Assembly: GCA_002373815.1 (NCBI GenBank)
Contig: DFKH01000058.1
Coordinates: 1-17,777 of the forward strand
Direction of reading: 5' to 3'
Origin: Alphaproteobacteria bacterium UBA3650
GTDB lineage: Bacteria > Pseudomonadota > Alphaproteobacteria > CAAHEQ01 > UBA3637
DNA length: 17,777 nucleotides
Made by a program: the position numbers and the translations under genes. The notes beneath the pieces are model-generated. The model had not been told where the DNA came from. It was given only the letters and a program-made list of their open reading frames with translations, and did not search any database. Positions within the stretch are counted from its first letter, which is position 1. Every line of letters starts with the position of its first letter. This document shows, piece by piece, positions 6,964 to 12,692 of this stretch.

Positions 6964-7364
6964 TTTTTTCTCCGAGAGGCAAGATCAATTACTTCTGCAG
7001 GATGCTCTGGTTCTTTTGTAGGCGGTTGAATGGGTGTAAAATTAAAACCAAATTGTGCATCAGGATCTACAAACGCTTTGAGGGTATGAAATGGCACAAC
7101 GACCGTGCTGGCAACACCTCCAAAACTTAAATCCACAGAAAATTGATCATCATCCACGACTAAGTTGTCAAATTGATTTTGTAAAATAATAGTCATTTCT
7201 TGCGGATACTGAGGACGTATAAAGTCAGGGATTTTCGCTTCTGGTGTTTCAAAAGTAATCATATAATAAGCCCCATCTGTCAGACCATTTTTAGCAACAT
7301 CAGCTAAAATATCATGAGTTGCGACGCGGAATGCTTTTTGTAAAAACGGTGTGTAATCTTTCAT
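6960..7364 (-). CDS. sspB: SspB, ClpXP adaptor for ssrA-tagged proteins (alphaproteobacterial type)
   Basis: 134 residues. The core reads MTIILQNQFDNLVVDDDQFSVDLSFGG then VVVPFHTLKAFVDPDAQFGFNF, the substrate-binding fold of alphaproteobacterial SspB. An acidic/Pro linker leads to a C-terminal EVIDLASRRKK, which fits the short ClpX-docking tail of SspB. SspB binds the ssrA tag and hands the protein to ClpXP. It lies directly downstream of ssrA on the same strand: the tmRNA coding piece ends about 20 nt before the sspB ATG. The ribosome-binding site GAGGGG (7373-7368) can be paired by a hairpin with CCCCAC (7389-7384), so initiation may be structured. It is followed by the RHH gene through an ATGA overlap. 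Confidence 0.92.
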   Translation of the reverse strand: MKDYTPFLQKAFRVATHDILADVAKNGLTDGAYYMITFETPEAKIPDFIRPQYPQEMTIILQNQFDNLVVDDDQFSVDLSFGGVASTVVVPFHTLKAFVDPDAQFGFNFTPIQPPTKEPEHPAEVIDLASRRKK

Positions 7365-7378
7365 TTTCCCCTCACTAT

Positions 7379-7412
7379 AAAAAGTGGGGATATTCTGTTG
7401 CTAGGAATCCCC
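7379..7412 (-). terminator. Possible weak terminator at the 3' end of ssrA
   Basis: Minus strand: GGGGAT (7412-7407), a 15-nt loop and ATCCCC (7391-7386), then AC and five U residues (7383-7379). The stem is only 6 bp, so partial read-through into sspB is expected. The same CCCC run can instead pair with the sspB ribosome-binding site. Confidence 0.45.
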
Positions 7413-7472
7413 GAAACCCCACTGATGTCGCTAAATGGACTTCAGAATCATTGTTGCGTTAGACACCTATAA

Positions 7473-7508
7473 CTAGGCGGCCATTGCAACGCGAGCATTA
7501 TCGTTCGC
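7473..7508 (-). other. tmRNA tag reading frame
   Basis: Eleven codons from GCG at 7508 to TAG at 7475-7473, reading ANDNARVAMAA; with the tRNA-borne alanine the tag is AANDNARVAMAA. The AANDN start (adaptor-binding side in known tags) and the -AA end (ClpX-binding side) are typical. The stop codon lies in a small hairpin CCTA-GTTA-TAGG, enclosed by GCGTT/AACGC, as in helix 5 of other tmRNAs. Confidence 0.92.
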
Positions 7509-7602
7509 ATTTATGTTTTTTAGCCCGATAACGGCGGATACCATGCCGGATACAAAGCGAAATCTTTACTATGCATGTCGAAACTATGTCACCCCCGTTA
7601 AA

Positions 7603-7683
7603 TGGTGGAGGTGTCGGGTACCGCCCCCGAGTCCACAACATCTATTCCATTTGCCGTTTAGCATCTTAGTCAGTTGTCTGACA
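7603..7683 (-). ncRNA. tmRNA acceptor piece
   Basis: First segment of the permuted transcript. From the 5' end: a stem-loop around 7685-7665 (CTTGTCAG with CTGAC-T-AAG, loop ACAA), the helix 2 strand ATGTTG, then a T arm with stem TCGGG/CCCGA and loop GGCGGTA, the acceptor strand CACCTCC, discriminator A and encoded CCA. The loop sequence differs from the usual TTCRANY T loop. The 5' boundary of the mature piece is not determined. Confidence 0.85.
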
Positions 7684-7689
7684 AGTATT

Positions 7690-7718
7690 ATTATACTGTA
7701 AAAAAGGAAAAAACGCAA
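7690..7718 (-). promoter_or_regulatory. Promoter of ssrA
   Basis: Minus strand: TTGCGT (7718-7713), 17-nt spacer, perfect TATAAT (7695-7690). It starts just beyond the amiC stop codon (7721), so ssrA is transcribed from its own strong promoter, with start near 7683. Confidence 0.85.
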
Positions 7719-7720
7719 GC

Positions 7721-8896
7721 CTATTGTTCTACATGCTTCGTAAAGTATGTATTGACAGCACGCACCAAAGCTTTGGATAGTTTGTTTCGATAATTTTCTT
7801 TTTGCAACAGCTTGTCCTCTTCACGATTTGACAAATATCCCATTTCCAACAAAACGGACGGAATATTAGGTGATTTTAGCACAGCAAATCCAGCGTAACG
7901 ATGAGCTTTGGGACGCAACGTTACCTCTTTCTCCATTTCTTTTACCACCTCATCAGCATATTTGGCCGATTGATCCATTGTATAGGTTTTGGCAAAGTCA
8001 ATTAAAATATTACCAACTTCAGGTTGATATTCGCTCAAATCCATACCGAATAAAATATCTGCTTTGTTGGCACTTTCAGCCAATTGAGCAGCTTCTTTGT
8101 CGGATGCTTTTTCAGAAATAGTATAGACAGACAATCCCTTGGCTGCAGAACTGGCCGCACTATCGGCATGAATTGAAATAAACAAGTCAGCATTAGCCTT
8201 GTGTGCTTTTTCAATGCGTCCACGCAATGTCACATAATAGTCTTTGTCGCGCGTCATCACGACCTTGTAACCAGCCTTTTCTAACAACACCTTTGTTTCT
8301 TTGGCCATTTTTAAAGTAATATCTTTTTCATATTTTCCAGATTTAGAGATGGCTCCTGGATCCTGTCCGCCATGACCGGGATCTAACATAACAATTTTTT
8401 TCTTTGTGATAGATTTTTTGGGCGATTCAGCTTTTACAGAAGTCTTTGTTGCAACTGTTTGCGCATCATTGGAAAATGCCTTGACGCCAACTTGTGGTGT
8501 ATTGTTTGTTAAATCTATCACAAAACGCCAAGGAAAATTTGCCTGAGGCTCAAGGGTGAAGTGCTTTTCCGAAACATTCTCTGATGGTAAATCCAGTACA
8601 ATTCGCGTTGCGGAGGGGGTTGGCTTGCCTGTACGAATGGAGGAAATAAACCCAGTATCCAAAAATCTTTTTTCGCGTACACCTGGTTCAAAGGGGGCAT
8701 TTTCTATATCAATAACCATGCGAGATGGATTGGAAAGGCGAGACAATTTAATTTCGGCTCGATCGCTTAAATCAACAACAAATCGGACATTCTGCGTGTC
8801 GTTGACGGATAACCGTAAATCCTGAATTTTTTGTGCGAATACAGATGGTACCCACAACGTCAAAAAACACAAGAAAAAAAGACATCTCTTAAACAT
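7721..8896 (-). CDS. amiC: N-acetylmuramoyl-L-alanine amidase (AMIN + Amidase_3)
   Basis: 391 residues. A signal peptide (cleavage likely after SVFA, residue 21) leads to an AMIN domain (about 24-135, e.g. VRFVVDLSDRAEI and RMVIDIENAPF) that targets the septum or peptidoglycan. A Lys/Ser linker follows, then the zinc amidase catalytic domain (about 166-385). Zinc and catalytic residues are visible: H175 in DPGHGG, E190 in KYEKD, H243 in SIHAD and E351 in LLEMGYLSN. An insert at about 262-332 corresponds to the regulatory helix region that blocks the active site in AmiB/AmiC-type enzymes until an EnvC-like activator binds. It cleaves the amide between MurNAc and the stem peptide during daughter-cell separation. 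It is divergent from rne. AGGGG precedes the ATG closely. Confidence 0.93.
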   Translation of the reverse strand: MFKRCLFFLCFLTLWVPSVFAQKIQDLRLSVNDTQNVRFVVDLSDRAEIKLSRLSNPSRMVIDIENAPFEPGVREKRFLDTGFISSIRTGKPTPSATRIVLDLPSENVSEKHFTLEPQANFPWRFVIDLTNNTPQVGVKAFSNDAQTVATKTSVKAESPKKSITKKKIVMLDPGHGGQDPGAISKSGKYEKDITLKMAKETKVLLEKAGYKVVMTRDKDYYVTLRGRIEKAHKANADLFISIHADSAASSAAKGLSVYTISEKASDKEAAQLAESANKADILFGMDLSEYQPEVGNILIDFAKTYTMDQSAKYADEVVKEMEKEVTLRPKAHRYAGFAVLKSPNIPSVLLEMGYLSNREEDKLLQKENYRNKLSKALVRAVNTYFTKHVEQ

Positions 8897-8922
8897 TTTT
8901 CCCCTAAACTTGAAAAAAACTC

Positions 8923-8951
8923 TTGCTTATTTCTTCATATACCTATATAAT
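8923..8951 (+). promoter_or_regulatory. Promoter of rne
   Basis: TTGCTT (8923-8928), 17-nt spacer, perfect TATAAT (8946-8951). Predicted start is about 8958, giving a leader of roughly 180 nt before the rne ATG at 9136. Confidence 0.8.
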
Positions 8952-8957
8952 AAAAAA

Positions 8958-8975
8958 AGCAATTAAAAAATTGCT
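8958..8975 (+). promoter_or_regulatory. 5'-terminal stem-loop of the rne leader
   Basis: AGCAATT (8958-8964) and AATTGCT (8969-8975) form a perfect 7-bp stem with an AAAA loop at the predicted 5' end of the mRNA. A terminal stem could shield the 5' end from RNase E itself, which would matter for autoregulation; that role is inference. Confidence 0.5.
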
Positions 8976-9013
8976 AAAGCAAAAAAATTTTTGATAACAA
9001 GGTGAACATTTTA

Positions 9014-9220
9014 ATGGTTACAATAGGATACTTTTTCATGTTCTTAATGGGTGCTGTAACAGTGACCCAAGTGTTATCTTTTGCATCGAAAGATGCCCCA
9101 AAACAATTTTTATTTAATATGAAGGAATTAAAATTATGTCAAAACAAATGCTTATTGATGCCACGCATCCCGAGGAAACGCGCGTGGTCATATTGGATGA
9201 GGGTCGGCTGGATGAATTAG
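9014..9220 (+). CDS. Candidate small membrane protein or leader ORF ahead of rne
   Basis: A 68-residue frame starting at the ATG at 9014, with AAGGTGA (8999-9005) eight bases upstream. The first 24 residues are a plausible transmembrane helix (MVTIGYFFMFLMGAVTVTQV). The last 85 bases overlap the start of rne out of frame, and the C-terminal residues encoded there look like translated rne sequence. It may be a genuine small protein, a translated leader that influences rne initiation, or chance. No family is recognised. The good ribosome-binding site and hydrophobic N-terminus are the only positive evidence. Confidence 0.3.
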   Translation: MVTIGYFFMFLMGAVTVTQVLSFASKDAPKQFLFNMKELKLCQNKCLLMPRIPRKRAWSYWMRVGWMN

Positions 9221-11151
9221 ATGTCGATACGGCCAATAAAAAACAGATCAAGGGAAATATATATTTAGCAAAGGTTGTTCGCGTTGAGCCTTCTTTACAG
9301 GCTGCATTCGTAGAATATGGTGGAAACCGTCATGGCTTTTTGGCCTTTGGCGAAATTCACCCTGATTACTATCAGATTCCTGTGGATGATCGTGAAGCCT
9401 TAAAAAAGGAAATGAATACAGAGGCAGAAGCTGATTCCGAAGAAGAAAATACAGATTCTGATGTTGAAAATGTCAACGAGAATGATGAAGTGGTGCGTGT
9501 GCGCCCCTCGTTTTATAAAAAATATCGTATTCAAGAGGTGATTCATCCTGGTCAAGTGATGTTGGTTCAGGTCGTAAAAGAAGAACGTGGAAATAAAGGC
9601 GCCGCTATGACAACTTACCTGTCTTTGGCTGGTCGTTTTTGTGTCCTAATGCCAAACAATGGTCGTGGCGGTGGTGTGTCCCGTAAGATTTCTAATGCTC
9701 AAGATCGTAAAGACTTGCGTGAAATTGTGGATAAATTATCTATCCCAGAAGGAATGAGTGTCATCGTGCGTACGGCAGGTCAGGGCAAAACAAAGACGGA
9801 CATCAAGCGTGACTTTGATTACCTGATTAAAACATGGAGTCAAATTCGAGATTTAACATTAAAATCAATCGCTCCAAAGTTGATTCATGAAGAAGGAGAT
9901 ATCATCAAACGATCACTTCGTGATGTCTTTACAACGGATATTGATGAAATTATTGTGGAAGGGGAAAACTCTTTCAAAAGCACAAAAGCCTTAGTGAAAT
10001 CGTTGATGCCAGCTCAGGTGAAAAAGGTCAAAGAGTACAAGGGTAAAGTGCCATTGTTCAGCGAATATCAAGTGGAAGCCCAATTGGAACAAATTCACAA
10101 TCACATTGCCCGTTTGCCCTCTGGGGGATATATTGTGATTGATCAAACAGAAGCCTTGGTGGCAGTTGATGTAAACTCGGGTCGTTCCACACGTGAACAT
10201 AGCATTGAAGAAACAGCCTTGCAAACAAACTTGGAAACGTGCGAAGAATTAGCGCGTCAACTCCGCTTGCGCGATTTGGCTGGTTTGGTTGTCATTGATT
10301 TTATTGATATGGATGAACCAAAGAATAATGCCGCGGTGGAGCGTCATTTAAAAGAGGCCTTAAAGCGTGATCGCGCTCGTATTCAGGTGGGACGTATGTC
10401 TGGCTTTGGCTTGATTGAAATGACACGCCAACGGTTGCATTCCAGCTTTTTGGAATCAAGCTATAAACCTTGTCCACATTGCGGTGGCTTAGGGGTGGTG
10501 CGTTCTGTGGAATCGAGTGCCATGCATGCCCTACGTTTATTGGAAGAAACAGCCATTAAGAATACGCGGACACAACTTGTTTTGTCCGTCACACCCGAAG
10601 TGGCCGAATATTTGTCCAATAATAAGCGCGTCCACTTGTTGGAGTTAGAGAAGAATTATCAAGTGGGTATTCAAGTGGTGGCTGATGAAACATTGGTCAA
10701 AGTAGATGATTTCAAATTGGAACGCATTCGTGAAGATGGAAATAAAGTGGCGGTGAATAATGAAATCGCGCCATTGCCCCATGGACCAAAAGTTGATTTG
10801 GCGGCATTGGGTGACGAAATTGTGATTGGTGATGATGTCAAAGGACATCGTGGTCATCGTCATCGGGATCGTGATTGGCGTCGTAAGCGTAACAAAGAGA
10901 AACAGCAAAATAATGCGCCAGATAACACAGCGGAAACAAATTCTGAAGAAGGGTTTAAAGTTGTGGAACAGGCGCCTTTGACAGAGGTTGAAAAACAATC
11001 ACAAGACGAAAAGAAAGACAATCGTCGTGGTCGTAATAAGCCCCATAAAAACGATTCTGAAGAATCTCAAGGTCTTGTTGAAAATAAACCCAAGACACTA
11101 GAAGAAGCTAAACCTGTTAAAAAAGGTTGGTGGAACCGTCTGGTCAGTTAA
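9136..11151 (+). CDS. rne: Ribonuclease E
   Basis: 671 residues. Order: RNase H-like start (about 1-35), S1 RNA-binding domain (about 36-165) with an acidic insert at 92-120, 5'-sensor region (RTAGQGKTKTDIKRDFDYL, about 212-230), and a DNase I-like catalytic region with D345 in VAVDVNSG and D388 in VIDFIDMD. The Zn-link is C446-P-H-C449, then a small domain to about 545. The tail (550-671) is short, Arg/Glu/Asn-rich and disordered-looking, and ends KKGWWNRLVS. The C-terminal GWW matches the PNPase-binding motif described for alphaproteobacterial RNase E, so a minimal degradosome is likely. The enzyme starts mRNA decay and processes rRNA, tRNA and tmRNA precursors. The tail is much shorter than in E. 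coli (1061 residues in total). GAAGGA precedes the ATG. Confidence 0.95.
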   Translation: MSKQMLIDATHPEETRVVILDEGRLDELDVDTANKKQIKGNIYLAKVVRVEPSLQAAFVEYGGNRHGFLAFGEIHPDYYQIPVDDREALKKEMNTEAEADSEEENTDSDVENVNENDEVVRVRPSFYKKYRIQEVIHPGQVMLVQVVKEERGNKGAAMTTYLSLAGRFCVLMPNNGRGGGVSRKISNAQDRKDLREIVDKLSIPEGMSVIVRTAGQGKTKTDIKRDFDYLIKTWSQIRDLTLKSIAPKLIHEEGDIIKRSLRDVFTTDIDEIIVEGENSFKSTKALVKSLMPAQVKKVKEYKGKVPLFSEYQVEAQLEQIHNHIARLPSGGYIVIDQTEALVAVDVNSGRSTREHSIEETALQTNLETCEELARQLRLRDLAGLVVIDFIDMDEPKNNAAVERHLKEALKRDRARIQVGRMSGFGLIEMTRQRLHSSFLESSYKPCPHCGGLGVVRSVESSAMHALRLLEETAIKNTRTQLVLSVTPEVAEYLSNNKRVHLLELEKNYQVGIQVVADETLVKVDDFKLERIREDGNKVAVNNEIAPLPHGPKVDLAALGDEIVIGDDVKGHRGHRHRDRDWRRKRNKEKQQNNAPDNTAETNSEEGFKVVEQAPLTEVEKQSQDEKKDNRRGRNKPHKNDSEESQGLVENKPKTLEEAKPVKKGWWNRLVS

Positions 11152-11171
11152 GATAAAATAAGACGAAAGAA

Positions 11172-11198
11172 AAGCCTCACGAAATGTGGGGCTTTTTT
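11172..11198 (+). terminator. Terminator of rne
   Basis: AAGCCTCAC (11172-11180), 5-nt loop, GTGGGGCTT (11186-11194): a 9-bp stem with one G-U pair, followed by a T run to 11198. It lies 20 bases after the rne stop. Confidence 0.88.
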
Positions 11199-11201
11199 GA
11201 A

Positions 11202-11229
11202 AGAAAAATCCCTCCGATTTCTCGGAGGG
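11202..11229 (-). terminator. Terminator of mscL
   Basis: CCCTCCGA (11210-11217), TTTC loop, TCGGAGGG (11222-11229): a perfect 8-bp stem. On the minus strand it is followed by ATTTTTCTT. It sits 26 bases beyond the mscL stop and back-to-back with the rne terminator. Confidence 0.85.
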
Positions 11230-11255
11230 TTAAAATATGCGTTAAAGATAAAATC

Positions 11256-11684
11256 TTATTTCTTGTCCTTTAATTCGCTTGTACAATGCGGACAGCGCGT
11301 CGCATTCAAAGGAATCTTGCTGCAACAATATGGACAAAGTTTTTCAGTCGGAGCTGGTTTTTCTTCGGCCTTTTCCATCTTTGCACGTACTGTATTCACA
11401 CCTTTGACCAACATAAATACAGCAAAAGCCACGATGATAAAGCTAATCACATTGTTGATAAATAGACCATAATTAATGGCAGCAGCATCTGGACCATCAC
11501 CCAAAACGAGCTTTAATTCAGAAAAGTCCACTTTGCCAAGCAACATACCCAAAGGCGGCATCAAAATGTCTGTCACCAAGCTGTTGACAATCTTACCAAA
11601 AGCAGCACCAATAATGATACCGACGGCCATGTCCAATACGTTGCCTTTTAACGCAAACGTTTTAAATTCTTTTAAAATACCCAT
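11256..11684 (-). CDS. mscL: Large-conductance mechanosensitive channel MscL with C-terminal zinc ribbon
   Basis: 142 residues. The N-terminal amphipathic helix FKTFALKGNVLDMAVGIIIGAAFGKIVNSLV with TM1 and pore region (about 15-40), the periplasmic loop (about 45-72) and TM2 (about 73-98) are standard MscL; it forms a homopentameric pore that releases solutes on osmotic downshock. The C-terminal end differs from the classic helical bundle: C117-P-Y-C120 (plus C121) and C131-P-H-C134 form a CxxC-x10-CxxC zinc-ribbon motif, followed by TSELKDKK. AGGAG precedes the ATG. The gene starts 15 bases after the upstream beta-barrel gene, so the two form an operon driven from the 12591-12619 promoter. 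Confidence 0.93.
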   Translation of the reverse strand: MGILKEFKTFALKGNVLDMAVGIIIGAAFGKIVNSLVTDILMPPLGMLLGKVDFSELKLVLGDGPDAAAINYGLFINNVISFIIVAFAVFMLVKGVNTVRAKMEKAEEKPAPTEKLCPYCCSKIPLNATRCPHCTSELKDKK

Positions 11685-11699
11685 TCTATTCTCCTTTCA

Positions 11700-12551
11700 T
11701 CAATTTAAATGGAATAAATCCGCATATTTTAAAGCCAATCCAATGACAAAATTATCGCCAGCCTTACGTGCATCACGCGCTTTTCCGCGCCGATAACTTG
11801 CATATGGAGCAAATGTAACTGTATCGGTCAAATTGACTTCAAACTTACCAGTCAAGTCTAGATCATAGGTTAAATCCGTTCCCACATAGGTAGAATAATG
11901 AAAATAATCTGTATAACGCGCTGTACCCGTCAATTTCACGCCTTCACGCAAAGGATATTCCAAGCGGGCGCCAATCTCCCAAGCCAACTTCGTGTTCTTA
12001 TCGTGGGTATAAGTAAAGTCATATTCTTCCACTAAAGCCCCGTACAATTCCTTGATATATTCACCTTCAAAAGCCTTGATACCTTCACGCGCCGAAATGA
12101 CTTTGTAACGTGGAGAATCCTGATTGGCCGTAAATTCCGTTTGGAAAGCCATTTGCCCAAATGGTCCTATGTCAAAATCGGATACTTGCCACGTCTTAAA
12201 AGCATATTCTGTGGATAACCAAATCTTATCAGCACTTTCTGTTGTTTCATCTGGTCCATCAACGGGTTTAATTTTCACCTTACCGTAGTTTAATAGCAAG
12301 TTATTACGCCACATACCAAGATCATTTGTGTAATCTAACAAGGCATCTAAGGTGCCAACGATATTGTATTGGCTATCCATACTAAATTGAGAAATAGGTG
12401 AATTACGGTACTCTTTGGCGTTACCAACGGACGTATTGGAATAGCTGAGCGAAATTTCACGCAAATTCAAGTTCCATTGATTGCCATCAGCGTCTTCTGC
12501 CATAACAGGAAGTGCCGCTGTACAAAGCAATAAACATAACAGTTTTTTCAT
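11700..12551 (-). CDS. Probable outer-membrane beta-barrel protein (DUF3078-like)
   Basis: 283 residues from the ATG at 12551, chosen because GAGGAGA precedes it and a signal peptide begins at once (MKKLLCLLLCTAALPVMA, cleaved before EDADG). The 29 residues available upstream are encoded beyond the predicted transcription start. The mature part alternates polar and hydrophobic residues in strand-like stretches, e.g. WNLNLREISLSYSNT, WRNNLLLNYGKVKI, KLAWEIGARLEY, LTGTARYTDYF, DLDLTGKFEVNLT and NFVIGLALKYADLF, consistent with a barrel. The 'WNLNL...SLSYSNTS...NNLLLNYG...DKIWLSTEY' layout resembles DUF3078 proteins, but that link is tentative. No substrate is evident. It shares a transcript with mscL and is divergent from the autotransporter gene. 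Confidence 0.7.
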   Translation of the reverse strand: MKKLLCLLLCTAALPVMAEDADGNQWNLNLREISLSYSNTSVGNAKEYRNSPISQFSMDSQYNIVGTLDALLDYTNDLGMWRNNLLLNYGKVKIKPVDGPDETTESADKIWLSTEYAFKTWQVSDFDIGPFGQMAFQTEFTANQDSPRYKVISAREGIKAFEGEYIKELYGALVEEYDFTYTHDKNTKLAWEIGARLEYPLREGVKLTGTARYTDYFHYSTYVGTDLTYDLDLTGKFEVNLTDTVTFAPYASYRRGKARDARKAGDNFVIGLALKYADLFHLN

Positions 12552-12590
12552 ATAAGTCTCCTCGAAAAAATTAAACATTTTACATAAGTC

Positions 12591-12619
12591 AGTATAAACA
12601 TAAAATAATATAAAATCAA
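12591..12619 (-). promoter_or_regulatory. Promoter of the beta-barrel/mscL operon
   Basis: Minus strand: TTGATT (12619-12614), 17-nt spacer, TATACT (12596-12591). It predicts a leader of about 33 nt ahead of the ATG at 12551. Confidence 0.7.
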
Positions 12620-12631
12620 GGAAAAAATATG

Positions 12632-12660
12632 TTGACAAGAATGCTTAAATTTTATAGGCT
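12632..12660 (+). promoter_or_regulatory. Candidate promoter of the autotransporter gene
   Basis: Consensus -35 TTGACA (12632-12637), 17-nt spacer, weak -10 TAGGCT (12655-12660). Predicted start about 12667, then AGGAG (12681-12685). It lies back-to-back with the beta-barrel operon promoter; the two -35 boxes are 12 bases apart. Confidence 0.5.
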
Positions 12661-12692
12661 GAATGCATAACTAGGTATAGAGGAGCCATTTT

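Larger units (their letters stand above)
7386..7683 (-). ncRNA. ssrA: Permuted two-piece tmRNA gene (ssrA)
   Basis: On the minus strand the acceptor piece comes first and the tag-coding piece second, the circular permutation known from alphaproteobacterial ssrA. The acceptor piece ends ACCTCCACCA (CCA encoded at 7605-7603). After a 6-nt spacer the coding piece starts GGGGGTG at 7596. GGGGGTG pairs with CACCTCC (7613-7607) as a 7-bp acceptor stem whose third pair is G-U, the alanine identity element. CGACAT in the coding piece pairs with ATGTTG in the acceptor piece as helix 2. The tag frame is at 7508-7473. tmRNA rescues stalled ribosomes and appends a degradation tag. The exact outer ends of the mature pieces are estimates. 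Confidence 0.95.

Noticed and set aside
7513..7701. A 62-codon plus-strand frame within the tmRNA gene
   Set aside because: It is the complement of structured RNA (acceptor stem, T arm, promoter) with no protein features.
12552..12638. N-terminal extension of the beta-barrel protein
   Set aside because: It runs past the predicted transcription start, and the ATG at 12551 has its own ribosome-binding site and signal peptide.
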